The notes below the pieces were generated by a model. That model made no database searches, was not told where the DNA came from, and saw nothing but the letters and a program-made list of their open reading frames with translations. Both the position numbers and the translations under genes were made by a program. From the NCBI GenBank assembly GCA_003508835.1, contig PUFA01000311.1, positions 248,001-312,000 of the forward strand: a DNA stretch of 64,000 bases, in the 5' to 3' direction. This DNA comes from Eonycteris spelaea. Its lineage: Eukaryota; Chordata; Mammalia; Chiroptera; Pteropodidae. Positions 47,190 through 58,065 of the stretch are shown here, one piece after another (positions within the stretch are counted from its first letter, which is position 1; every line of letters starts with the position of its first letter).

Positions 47190-47790
47190 CTCATCCTTTG
47201 GATCCCTCCGCCAACATCCCTGCCCTAGCGACTCCTCTCAAACTCCCAGCCATTTATTCCCACATCTCCCCAACCTTCTCATATTATAACAGACACTATG
47301 GCTGCCTGTCCATAATCTAAAACCCTCCTCCTTTAGCTCCTTCCTAACAGAACCTGTTCACATCAGGCATTCACACCTCCCACGTGCTATAGGCCAACAG
47401 TTACCTATCCCCGGTTCCAGGAGATAAGTCCTAATTGGTCTTAACCAATCACAAGAAGGCATGCCTCTGGCAACTGTTATTGGCTCAGGAAAAATCAAGT
47501 GACCTAAACTGGCCAATCGGATTGAAGAGAAGGGATATAGTCTAGGCAGAGTAGGGAGATTTCAACACCTTTCCTGCTAGATGTAAATGATGAAGCATGG
47601 AGACCCAGTTGCCACCTGCAGAGAGAACCAGGAGAGCAAAGCGGAGATGGAAAGGTTCTAGGTCCTCTTGGCAGGCATCATTGAGCCACTGACCATTTTT
47701 TTGCTTAGAGTCCACCCTACATGTGAACTTCCAGCTCTATGTAATTAAATAGTCTATTCCTAAGCAATTTTAAACAAGATTTTCTGCCTT
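47190..47790 (+). mobile_element. Degenerate LTR-like block with NF-Y boxes
   Basis: ATTGG 47434-47438, CCAAT 47445-47449, ATTGG 47479-47483 and CCAAT 47513-47517. The downstream text tccaccctacatgtgaacttccagctctatgtaattaaatag resembles the end of an old mammalian LTR. No internal genes. Family uncertain. Confidence 0.4.
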
Positions 47791-47879
47791 TCTAGCTAAA
47801 AGACATTCTAATGAATACATCTAACATAATTTGCCACATATTATTATTTTTGCTTGTTTAATTGGCTGCTACCTCCAGA

Positions 47880-48005
47880 TTTTTCCACTCGATATGTTCT
47901 CTGTGGTGGAAGAGACTGTCTTATTCACTATAGACTTTCCAGGGCCTAGAAGAGTGAATTGCTCCTAGTGGATTCTCAATAAGTATTTGTAAATGAATGG
48001 GTAAC
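47880..48005 (+). repeat. L2 3' end (+)
   Basis: cagggcctagaagagtgaattgctcctagtggattctcaataagtatttgtaaatgaatg is the L2 terminus in sense orientation. Confidence 0.85.
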
Positions 48006-48399
48006 ATCCCCTAAGCTTTATGAATGAGACAGAAGGGACAGGGTTCTACCCAGCCTTGGGACACAGCTTTCGGCCCATCCCCCCTGTGCTTCAGCCGCTA
48101 CAAATATTATTACTAATTTACCTTCACAGCTGTTGCACATTGCAGTCATGTTTTCCTTCATCATGATTTGTTAAGGTATTCATAATCTAGAAACATATGT
48201 GAGTGTGTCACGCAAGTAAAGGCATTAGTTATGTGGTGACAGTCAACTGAAAATTCACCATTATTCCAGCTATGCCTCCGTGCACCTCTGCACAAACCCC
48301 TCCTGGCACTGCTCCTGAGCATTCGGCCTTCAGACCAAGGGTTGCAACCTCATTTGATCCCAGAATGGGCATCTACATGGGAATACAGTCTTTCCCAAC

Positions 48400-48770
48400 T
48401 GTTTTAGTTAAATATTGTGTGTAACGAGTCACCCCAAACTCAGCAGCTCCAAAGAGCAAACAGTCATTATTTCACAGATTCTGAAGTCAGCAATATGGAG
48501 AGGCTTAGTGTTATGGTTCTTTCTGGTTCAAGGTTTCTCATGAGATTACGGTCAAGCCATCACTTGTAGGTGCAATGGAGGCTCCACCTCCAAGTTCAAT
48601 TTTATGTCTGGTGGCCAGAGTGTTTACAGTCTGGCTTCCCCCAGAGTGAGTGATCCAGGAGAGAGAAACCACATGAATCCAAGACAGAAGTTGCAGTCTT
48701 TTATAACCTAATCTTGGAAGTGACACGCGATTGCTTCTGTCATATTCTATTCATTAGAAGTTAGGCACTA
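48400..48770 (-). mobile_element. MLT1-type LTR, near complete, antisense
   Basis: ttgtgtgtaacgagtcaccccaaactcagcagctccaaag, ggttcaaggtttctcatgagattacggtcaagcc, ctggcttcccccagagtgagtgatccaggagagag, cttttataacctaatcttggaagtgacac and ctgtcatattctattcattag match the MLT1 order on the minus strand. Confidence 0.85.
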
Positions 48771-48923
48771 AGACCAGCTTACACTCCATGTCTTGAGGGG
48801 AGAGAATCAAAAAATTTGTGGATATATTTTTTAAACTACAGTGACACTGAATCTTTCCTTTCCCAATGAATGCTTGTCTTCTGGGATTAAGAAATCCACA
48901 GCTTGGGAAGCTTACGAGTGCTG

Positions 48924-48964
<41 letters not shown>

Positions 48965-48974
48965 CTATCATCAC
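48924..48974. repeat. (ATC)n trinucleotide repeat
   Basis: About 16 ATC units with one interruption (actatc). It is open in all frames, giving a poly-Asp frame on the minus strand that is not a gene. Confidence 0.95.
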
Positions 48975-48994
48975 CTTTATTAACACAAAAGAAT

Positions 48995-49255
48995 GACCAT
49001 ATATTAATTGCTGCCATTTTCTGAGCCATGAGCCAGGCAAATGCTTTATGTGCATTTAATCCTCACGACAACACTATTAGGCAGGTACTATTATTATTCC
49101 CATTTATAGCTGAGAAATGAAGCTTCAGGGGGCAGTTAAGTGACTTATTCAATGTTAAATAGCTAGTAATTGGACAAACTAGGATTTAGACTCAAATCTA
49201 TCTAACTAGAGAGTCTGTGCTGTTAACCACTACTCTACATTGCCTCCCATTGGCC
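48995..49255 (-). repeat. MIR SINE (-), near full length
   Basis: gcatttaatcctcacgacaacactattaggcaggtactattattattcccatttatagctgagaaatg ... gtgctgttaaccactactctacattgcc, including the tRNA-derived end. Confidence 0.93.
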
Positions 49256-49467
49256 AATAAAGGAAATTCCACCAGTCCCTTAAATCAGGTCTGGTTCCCA
49301 AAGCCAAATGACCCCACGGGAAAAACTTTTAAAATTGTAAAAACTTTGAAATCAGAGTTAAATTGGTCCAAATTGGAGGATGGGAGGGTAGGAAGTTGTA
49401 ATATACAGAGAGCACACCCATGCATAGATTCAAAGGAACAGAAAGAATCCAAGCACATCCCCAATGA

Positions 49468-49527
49468 ATGCAAATCTATGCAGATGTATGCAAATGCCTG
49501 TAAGTGGCTACGCCAGTCTATGCAAAT
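49468..49527 (+). promoter_or_regulatory. Octamer (ATGCAAAT) cluster with 10-bp phasing
   Basis: Perfect octamers at 49468-49475, 49488-49495 and 49520-49527, plus a one-mismatch copy (ATGCAGAT) at 49478-49485. The first three are spaced exactly 10 bases apart, about one helical turn. ATGCAAAT is the consensus site for POU factors (OCT1/2, and neural POU3F family). The segment is not in a repeat I recognise. Function is inferred only. Confidence 0.5.
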
Positions 49528-49879
49528 GACCCTGTCCTGAAAAGCAAAGAGGCTTTTTAGAAGGAAATGTCCCCTGGTCTTGACCTCTCTTGGTATAGGA
49601 GTCACCACTGGGCAAAAGGAAAAAAAACTCTACACTGAAGACTGTAAAAAAATTGTACCCAGGATGACATCCAGATCACTGCAGGAGCACAGATACCCCA
49701 AACGAGGGAGGCCTGACTTATCTAGCCCCAAGGAGCTGCCAGATTCAATAAATTAGTAAAAATCAGGAAGAAAACACCCTGTTTGCAAACAAACGCCCAT
49801 TTTGTTGTCCCAAAGGTAAATTAGCAGAAGCTGAATTGGAAATCTATCTTTCCAGTGCAATTATTCTAAACTTTTGTGT

Positions 49880-50280
49880 GCATTAAGTCACCTGGTGTCC
49901 TGACCTATGGTGCACATCTCTGTGCCCGTCCCCAGACCTCCTGAGTCAGTGGGATGGGAGTCAGATCTGCTGGAAATCTGCACTTTTAGAACACACCCCT
50001 GATGATTCTGAATCAGGAAGTACATGGATCACTTTCTAGAAAACTGGCATTTAAAAAACACAGGGTTTGAGAGCAGGAAAATCAGGATTTATATCTCAGC
50101 CTGAAATTTACTTACTTTGGGACCTTGGATTGTTGACAAGGTATTATATGGGGGCTAATTGTATTTTCCCTCTCAAAGGATTGTGTTGAAGACTAATCAG
50201 GATAATTCATTTAAAGGGTCTGGCACAAAGTCTGACAAACAGTAAAATCTCAGTTAATATTTGGTATGATCATGACAATC
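49880..50280 (+). repeat. MER5-type element followed by MIR (+)
   Basis: 49880-50055: ctggaaatctgcacttttag ... cctgatgattctgaatcagg. 50060-50280: tttgggaccttggattgttgac ... gtctggcacaaagtctgacaaacagtaaaatctc. Confidence 0.6.
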
Positions 50281-50359
50281 ATATTCTCTCATCAGAGGCA
50301 GGAGCCAGAGTCTTCACCCAGTGCCCAGGCTGGCTCATAAAATAGGAACTTGTACCATT

Positions 50360-50720
50360 ATTTAGTGAGTAAGCCTTTACCTTTCCTCCCACCTCCTGCT
50401 GACTCCTCCCCTGAGAGGTCAAGCGATGATGTGATTGGTAAGTTGACAAGAGTCTGCGTTCCATTGGTCCATTGTTCCTTTTTGGTATTTCCAACTTCCT
50501 CCCCTCCCCTGCCCCCTCTTCCTCACTCCCATTCTTTCTCCCCTTGTTCCTCCCTCCCAGCTCTCCCCATAAAAGAGTCTCAAGTTCTAGACAAGAAGAG
50601 GGGTATTAAGAAAGCTGATTAGATTCTCATGTCCAAGCTCTGTTCTTCAATCCAGGTTAGCCATCAACAGATTTGATATTCTTATCCCTCTCTTGCTATC
50701 TATTAATTTCTCAATTGGTC
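50360..50720 (+). promoter_or_regulatory. Possible old LTR promoter region
   Basis: Two ATTGG boxes (50434-50438, 50463-50467), a long pyrimidine-rich run (about 50485-50560) and a TATA-like cataaaagag (50569-50577). This spacing is typical of LTR promoters, but neither LTR terminus is identified. Confidence 0.25.
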
Positions 50721-51204
50721 CAAAACCCATAGAGAAAAGGGGCAACCATCTGCCTAAAACCCCACCACCTGGTGCGTGCCTTCTGGGCCCTGTCCACAGC
50801 CCACAGTGGGTAAATTCCCCTGACAGCCATTGTCTAACTTGTCAGTTTCCCACTGAGGCCAGTTATTCAGTCACGATTAACCATGGCAACCACACTTCTG
50901 CACTAATTTCATGGCTGTCAAGATTCCTTCTCAGGGAACATCCTTTATGTACTTGAATTACGACTTTTTTCCCCATCAATTCTTAATCGAGTGGGTTTGT
51001 GTGTGTGAAGTCAACAAACAGAAAATAGCCATCATCAACGATACCTCAGAAGGAGAGCCACGGACTCAGCCCAGTTAACAACTGATAATTGGATTTTGAA
51101 GAAGACTTCAAAAGCGTGTAATACATGTTTATAAACAACAGCATCGCTCAACCAGCTCCCGCAAAACCAGCAGCTGCAACCGCGGACTGCAGGCCGTGTG
51201 CCAA

Positions 51205-51575
51205 AAATTCTGAGGGGCACTTCCTGAATACACTCGTCATCACTTTTCATCTTCACAACGGCCCCATTTGCAGATGGAGACACCAAGGGTCAGGGAGGTA
51301 ACCAAAGGCAGTGCCCAAAGTCATGCAGCATAAGACACACAGCCAGGATTCAAACCTCGTCTCTTGCCTCCAAAGTCGACTCTCTCCTCTTTCCACCACA
51401 CCAGGATGCCTCTTTGTAACTCTCCCGTCACGTACCCCTTACATTTGGGAATATGGCAAGCCAAACCTCAGGACTGAATGATCTGTTTTAATGCTTAAAC
51501 TCATAGAAAAATTCCTCGCTTTAAATCCTGGCTCTTCCCTTGCTGGCTGTGTGATCCTAGGGAGGCCGTTTAAAC
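51205..51575. repeat. MIR (-) and partial MIR (+)
   Basis: 51205-51420: cccatttgcagatggagacaccaagg, gccaggattcaaacctcg. 51480-51575: taaatcctggctcttcccttgctggctgtgtgatcc. Confidence 0.8.
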
Positions 51576-51579
51576 TGAG

Positions 51580-52045
51580 TGACTCCGCCTCCTGGTGTTC
51601 ACGCCCTTCTGTAAACTCCTGCCCTCAATGTGCCTGGGGCCTGTGACCTGCTTCTAATCGATAGAACACAACGAAAATGATGGGTGATGTCACTTCCGTG
51701 ATTAGGTTGCAAAAGACTGTGACTGTTTTGTCAGCAGACATGACCTTCTCGGCTTGCACATTCTGATAGGGCAAGCTGCCGCGTTACAGAGGCTCAGGTG
51801 GCAAGAGACAAGAGAAACTGTGGCCCTCACTCTAGCAGCCATGAGAAATGACATCCTACCAACAACCACAGGAGTCTGAAAGCAGCCTTTCCCCATCTGA
51901 GCCCTGAGATGGCCGGAAGTCCCTGCTGACACCTTGACTGCAGCCTGGGAGACACCCTGAGCCCCAGGGCCCAGCAAGCTCTGCCTGAATTCCTGACCCA
52001 CTGAAAAGATGCAACAATAAATGCGTGTTCTAAGCTGCACCATTT
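51580..52045 (+). mobile_element. MLT1-type LTR (+)
   Basis: ctaatcgatagaacacaacgaaaatgatgggtgatgtcacttccgtgattagg ... cttgactgcagcctgggagacaccctgagccccagggcccagc ... attcctgacccactgaaaagatgc follows the MLT1 consensus. Solo and degenerate. Confidence 0.85.
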
Positions 52046-52240
52046 AATCATTGATTCATTCAAACATTCACAGAGCCCCTACTATACCTCAGGCACAAGG
52101 CCAGGGCTGGGGATACAGAAGGGACTAGGGCATGGTCTGTGCCCTCAGTCTGTTCAGTCTAACGCAGGGTCAGACATGCATATAAGTGAGAGCAAGGGAC
52201 TCGGCCCACAAGAAACATGCACAATCCGTGCTCAAGGATG
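52045..52240 (-). repeat. L2 3' end (-)
   Basis: tgattcattcaaacattcacagagcccctactatacctcaggcac ... ctggggatacagaagggactaggg. Confidence 0.88.
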
Positions 52241-52299
52241 CAGGGTCAATATATGTGGCAATATCCTTTGTCAAAATGTAAATCCTAAGTGTTTAAGAA

Positions 52300-53060
52300 A
52301 ATACACTTTGATTAACATTTAAAAGTAAATTTTAGTTTAAAATAAAGCAGAAAGAAAAAGCCTAAATGGGTCCGTCGACAGGGGAATAACAAAATAACAG
52401 CCATGAAAAATAATAAAATAAGTCTATACTATTGACGTGGCAAAAATTCCAAAAGACGTTGCTGGTTGAAATCATAAAAAATTAAGCAATAACAAAAAGA
52501 GCTATTCCTATTTGATGCGATACCATTCATATTTTAAAAATAACCCACTCTGCACGGACATACACATGAACACACAGGGCGTTTGTCTTCGATGGACACG
52601 TTAACGTGTAGAGAACAGGGAACATAATGCCCGAGGGCAAGACTCTGAGCTCAGACTTTCAGGACCCACCTCCCATCATGCCGTTCACTGATTGGCCAGG
52701 TGACCTCGGGGACACTTCCGGAATCCTTTCAACCTCAGTCTCCTCATCTGTAAAATGGGAATTGTAAGATGAGGCAAATGTGCCTGGTATTTACATCATC
52801 GCGTTGCGAGGATTAAATGAGCTGACACAGGCTCATACCCAGTGCTCAATGGGTGTCCGCTATTATCAATGCTAATACAATGGTCATTATTATTGTCATT
52901 ACTATTGTTGGTCTGGAAAGATATATACAAAAATAAAAACAATGATTACATTGAGAAGGGTACTGGGATGAGAACAGAGGACAAAAGGGTCTTTAGACCT
53001 ACCTATAATTTTCAATTTTTTCCAAGGACAATGCTTAAAGCATTGTATGACCAACAACTG
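52300..53060 (+). mobile_element. Old L1 3' region split by a MIR (+)
   Basis: 52300-52610 reads as L1M-type 3' sequence (cgacaggggaataacaaaataacagccatg ... gataccattcatattttaaaaataaccc). 52620-52900 is a sense MIR (cctcagtctcctcatctgtaaaatggg, gcgaggattaaatgagctgac). 52905-53060 resumes L1-like sequence (ggtctggaaagatatatacaaaaa ... ataattttcaattttttcc). Confidence 0.6.
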
Positions 53061-53649
53061 CCATCAATAAAGTCAAAGAGGTACAGTGCAGCAGCACAGG
53101 TGCTCAGGAATTGTGGCACAAAGCAGGAAGTTTGCTCCCTCCAAAGGCAGGGCTGGTGTCAAGGCAGGCTTGACGGAAAATGCGACTTGCTCCAGAGCCA
53201 CCCCTCCCACTGATTTTCTCCATATTCAAGTTTTCCTTTGTCACCTTTGTCTGAAGGCAGGGAGGTCCCGCCCAAGAGTCCCCTACAGATTGACTAAGGT
53301 CAACCTGAGGGTCTGAGTAAGGGGCTCAGAGGCTGTCCAGGTGCCATTCTGGTCTGGCTGGGCCTTCCGGGACACCTGGTGAGCTCTTCCAGCCCTGCTG
53401 AGCCATCCATCAATAAACTCAGAATAACGAGCTGTCTTCTGATTCAATAGTGGTGCTGCTGATCGCTGCAGAGGGGACCCTGTGTCCTGTAAAGAGGTTT
53501 GACTGGCCATGGTGATGACTGACCCCCTCCCTCTGCCTACCCTCCTTCATCTGCCTGATCTGCCAGGTCCCTGGGCTGGCAGTGGCTGCCCATCATGGAG
53601 TGAGGAAACCACTGAGGGGGTGGGGCTTCTAAACAAGAAACAACACCCC

Positions 53650-53880
53650 AACACCTTGGGGATCAAGCCACAGTAGGGATCTCATTAATTCCACATTTTA
53701 ACCATCTGAGCCAAAATGCCTACTGTGAATGAGCATCTCCTTTCAAAGCAATAAATTCACCCAGAGGAAGCAATTAACTGGACCAATAAAGTAGGACGGA
53801 GCAGCGAAGAAACATTTATCAGCAGTCTCCTAATTACTGCCCATTTCCCTTCCCATTTATTTTCCCTACTAGTCTTTTTT
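53650..53880. promoter_or_regulatory. Repeat-free candidate conserved noncoding element
   Basis: ctcattaattccacattttaacc, gagcatctcctttcaaagc (TCF/SOX-like), gcaattaactgg and cctaattactg cluster in about 230 repeat-free bases. Conservation untested. Confidence 0.25.
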
Positions 53881-53929
53881 ATTTTTATTTTTATTACCCA
53901 ACAGTCTTGTAATGTCTTCACTATTTGAC

Positions 53930-54130
53930 TGACCATTATAGATGAGAAAACTGAGGCTCAGAGAGGTTCTGGGACTTTCTCAATACTACACGGTCCTTGC
54001 CACATTACTATGTCCATTTTACAGATGAGCAAGCTGAGGCTTGGGAGGTTAGGGGGCCTTCCCGGGGAGGAGCACGTGACTGAGACATGGTGTGGTCATT
54101 ATTTCTGAACTCCAATGCAGGGTCCTTTCT
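53930..54130 (-). repeat. Two abutting MIR 3' fragments (-)
   Basis: atagatgagaaaactgaggctcagagagg at 53939 and again ttttacagatgagcaagctgaggcttgggagg at 54016, i.e. two antisense MIR cores 77 bases apart. Confidence 0.85.
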
Positions 54131-54644
54131 CCTGATTTGGTGCCTGGAGACAGAAGTAGCATCTCACCTTCTTCATCCCTCACCTGGAGGCTGGATCAGA
54201 CCTTTTCTGATCATGTAGATTGCACTACTTCTTAAAAGCTGGTCCTCGATTCATGCACAGCAGAACGGAACTGGGGCTTCATTAAATATGTTAGAATGCA
54301 TATTGCTGGGCCCTGACCCTGGTCTTTGAATCAAACGCTCTCCCCACAAGATCAGATGTCTGCATTTTAAACAAAAACCCAGCAAGAGACTTACACACAC
54401 CGAAACTTGAGACCCACATCGCGGGCGCCCTTCCCGAATGCCTGGTACATCCTGATCCATGAAGGACAAGGCAGCTTTTAAAAGAGGCCTATTTTATATT
54501 AGTGAGCCAAATTGTTAAATCCATCATCATTTTACATTTATGAAGTTCATTTTTGTCCCCTTAATCAGAGCTCTCTAAGGCAGGCGGCCTCCAGCCCTTG
54601 GCTGGCTGTTAGTCTCCCTACCCCCACTCCTCATCCAGGGTTTT

Positions 54645-54880
54645 GAAAATAATCTGGTCAGGGCCCTAAAGATAGACCCCCTGGGTTCAAATCCCGCCTC
54701 CCCCAATCTCCAGATGTGCCACTGACACCCTCTGGATCTGTTTCCTCACCGCCAAACGGGGTAACCCCAGTGCATGCCCCGCAGAGACGTGAGAGCATTA
54801 AACGTGCTCACGAAAGGAAGGCCTAGAGAAGAGTGCCTGGTGCAGTCAACACTCGAGAAAGGTTGGCTCTTAATGTTAAA
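54645..54880 (+). repeat. MIR SINE (+)
   Basis: gggttcaaatcccgcctcccccaatctccagatgtgcc, tgtttcctcaccgccaaacggggtaac; the B-box-like gttcaaatcc is intact. Confidence 0.88.
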
Positions 54881-55149
54881 ACGCAGAGTCCTCGATTGTC
54901 TTGATTATCCCATGGCGTCACTTAGCTGGATCCAGGTGGCTGCTGTCTGCCCAGCTTGGACTGGGGGAGCGGTTGCCCCACACACATTGCTTAGTCACCT
55001 GGCCATACCTCACAGGAGATTCTTCAGCTTGCCCTGAACGCCTTCGCATTGGTGACACTGAGGGCTGAATCAGAAGCACATGTCCATCACGGCTCCTCCG
55101 CAGGAGCACCCGCCCAAGCCACACCCAGCATCCGCATTCCTGCAGACTG

Positions 55150-55645
55150 ACCCGACCTGACCTGGCACAAGACGTTTCTGCAAGCCCTTCCAGGCAAACC
55201 TCCACCTTCCTGCCTGCCTCCAGGTTCGCCTCTCTCCCCCTGCAGCTTGGACTCTGGCAGAACTGCTGAGGTACTCAGTGGCCTCCCTGCACCCCGTGTT
55301 CCAAGCTCAGCAATAGTTCCGGAATGGTCCTTCTAAGATCTTTCTCCCTGGCTAACTTACCCTTTCTCTTTCTAAAGCTTAAATGTCACTTCCCCCAGGA
55401 CGCCTCCTGGTCCTGAGGAGGCTGAATCAGCTGCCCCGCTGTGTGATCCAGTCCCCTGGACCTCCCGTCCTCCCAGCCACTGATCAGATTGGGTTTGGGT
55501 TATCTGTTTACTGTCTCCCCTTATAACCCAGGAGATGCACAAGGCCAAAGTCCGCATGTTGTCCACCACTGAATTCTCGGTACCTGGCAAAATATTTAGC
55601 ACATAGTTGGTGCTCAAAAAATGCTGAATGGGTGAGTAAAAACAG
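55150..55645 (+). repeat. L2 LINE 3' region (+), long copy
   Basis: cttaaatgtcacttcccccaggacgcctcctgg ... tgtttactgtctccccttataacc ... gtacctggcaaaatatttagcacatagttggtgctcaaaaaatgctgaatggg. Confidence 0.9.
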
Positions 55646-55689
55646 GGATTCTATAGGAATTTAGAAGAGGGACCAGAATTCTGTTTGGA

Positions 55690-56030
55690 AACAAGGAGAG
55701 ATAAAACAAGCATTTAGTGAGTACGTACTACATACACGTGAAACTTCACAACCACCTTATGAAGTAGGTATTCTAAGCCCTTTTACGAATAAGGACTATC
55801 AGGTTCAGAAAGATTAAGTGACCTGTTCAAGGCTCCTGGACCAGGGCAGGAGTCAGCAAAGATTTCCTGTAAAGGGCCAGTTAATGACCATACTGTCTCT
55901 GTTGCAACTGCTCGATTCTGCTGCTAGAACACAAAGCTTGACTGCGTCCCAATAAAATTTTGCTTATAAAACAGGCAAAGGGCAGGATTCAACCCATGGG
56001 CTGTAGTTTGTGAACCCCTGAGCTAGGCAG
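55690..56030. repeat. MIR (-) followed by complete MER20-type hAT element
   Basis: 55690-55850: catttagtgagtacgtactac ... gtgacctgttcaaggc. 55848-56030: caggagtcagcaaagatttcctgtaaagggccag ... gttgcaactgctcgattctgctg ... ccaataaaattttgcttataaaacaggc ... ccatgggctgtagtttgtgaacccctg, with both terminal inverted repeats recognisable. Confidence 0.8.
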
Positions 56031-56199
56031 GCATTGATCTAAGGAAGATCTGAACCCACATTTGTCCATTAGATACCCAGACCTTCCAGACAAAAAGTTG
56101 GAGACAGAGAAGTAGCAGACATGTGTAGGCCTGGGACAGGATGTGTGCTTCGGGAAAAGCCAGGGCAAATTTAGTCAGTCTTGTCATGAGAGCTCATGT

Positions 56200-56830
56200 C
56201 ATTTACTCCTCAAGTAAGCATTCATTAAGCACCTACTGTGTGCTAGGCCTCTGTTAAGTATTCAGGGGTCCCAAGCATAAATAAAACCAATCCCTGCCTC
56301 TCTTAGCCAGAGAGTGGTAAGGGAAATGGTATGTGCGCACTTTCTTTCAGTCATTATATATTTATTGTGCACCTACTATGTGCTGGGGGTGGAGGGGTAA
56401 GACAACAGCAGTGAACAAATCAAGGCATAGTCTTTGCTCTTAGGCAAGTTACAGCCCAGCTGCAAAAAGGGACATGAAATAATAATCACACAGATAAATA
56501 TTTAATTACAAATTGGGATAAATGCCACGAAGGAAAAGAACATGATGCTATGAGAAAGAATAATAAGAAGAAATGCATTTAGGTTGGGGGGGTTGGAAGG
56601 GGGGCTGGTCAGGGAAGAACTCTGCAGAAATGACAAATGCCCCGAAGCTGAGACAGCAAAGGGCAGGTGCGGTTCAGAGGAAGGGTTGGCAGAGGCTTCT
56701 GGAAGCCCACGACATTTGAACTGTTCTGGGAAGGATGAGTGAAACTCAGAAACACAGGAGCCATGCCGTGTACTGCACAAGTTTGGGGCCACCTTCCCAT
56801 GGCACCCCCTACGGACCTGCAAGGATATGA
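56200..56830 (-). repeat. Two successive L2 3' fragments (-)
   Basis: 56200-56330: gcattcattaagcacctactgtgtgctaggcc. 56335-56830: tatttattgtgcacctactatgtgctggg ... ggtcagggaagaactctgcagaaatgac ... gaacagt-like tail. Confidence 0.85.
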
Positions 56831-57632
56831 CTGTATGCCACAATCCTGTGCTGGGATGGGGAGAAAGCACTCCTGAAATGGGGGACAGGGAGCAAGGCGA
56901 TGGCCAGGACCCCCTTCGCTTCACCAGGGCCCTGGCACACTGCCCTGGCTTAAATGCTTCCTGCTCCCTTTCTGCCTCTCCTCCCCCGGGGCTGCATTTG
57001 TGCATGGTGGGGCTTTCTCCGGCCTCCCCAGCAGCTGTGATGAATGTCTCCTCGTTGCCTGCATCCATCCCCCAGTGAGGCCCTAGCCTGCTTCCTCATC
57101 AAGCCTCCTTCTGGCTGCACTGTGTTAAGTGGGTCCTCGACCCCATACTTATTACTCCTGGTTAATGAGCTGGCAGCGAAAGCTTGCTGATAGAAAATTC
57201 TTATTTATTGAATGTGATTGTCCCCGAGCCTGCTCCTGCATGTCTAACCTGCTTGTCCTAGTGGCTGGGACCTCTCTGGATTATCGTGTTACAGGTTTAT
57301 TGATGGGCAGCCGTTTGCTCATTTCTTTGGATGAGAAGTCATCACCAGTCTTTGCTGATGGAGATGCAGGGTAGTTTTCTGCCTGACAACTCTCTAAGCT
57401 GAACAGGGGAGGTGAGGGCAGGGGCCCAAGTTCCCACGCCTGCCAGCACCAGAGGGGTATGGCAAATGAGGAAACTGGGCTGGGGGACAAGAGCGAATGA
57501 TGAATTAGAGAATGAGGTCACCATCTAAAGAGTATGGCCTTGCTCGGCCCCGACCACTGTTGTCATGTGCAGAGGGGACTCCAATGGGACCAGATCTTCA
57601 GTCTTCCGGGAACTGGAAAAGGGGGATTTGTG

Positions 57633-57633
<1 letters not shown>

Positions 57634-57672
<39 letters not shown>
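57634..57672. repeat. (TG)n microsatellite
   Basis: About 18 TG units, intergenic. Confidence 0.95.
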
Positions 57673-57674
<2 letters not shown>

Positions 57675-57894
57675 GTCTCTCAATTTTAAATACCTGCAAT
57701 TAATTGCTAAGAATGTTTCAAACACTGTAAAAGCCAAACAAATTACATCTAAAGGTCAAATCCAACTCGTGGGCCAGCAGTTTGCAATTTCAAAGGTAAG
57801 GAAAGTTGAAAAGTCTGAAAATAAGACAGCTTCTCAAGGTGGAAACCACGGGGCCTCTGACCTGAAAAAGAGCAGCTTTTGCAAGGCAGCAGGG

Positions 57895-58065
57895 CTGAGT
57901 AGTTAAGAGAACAGGCCTTGAAGTCAGTCAGACTTAAGTCCAACACAAGATCCACCCCCTAGTGTGACCTTGTGCATGTCCTTCACCTAGCCAAGCCTCA
58001 GGCCCCTCATCTGTAGACTAAAGAGGAGCCCACCTGCTTTGCAGGATCACCACATGGAATTAAGA
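57895..58065 (+). repeat. MIR SINE (+)
   Basis: cttgaagtcagtcagacttaagtcc, cctagtgtgaccttgtgcatgtccttcacctagccaagcctcaggcccctcatctgtag. Confidence 0.85.

Noticed and set aside
48754..49029. Minus-strand frame with a poly-Asp tract
   Set aside because: Produced by the (ATC)n microsatellite and an adjoining MIR.
51580..52045. Intact endogenous retrovirus
   Set aside because: Only solo, degenerate MLT1-type LTR sequence; no gag, pol or env reading frames in the flanks.
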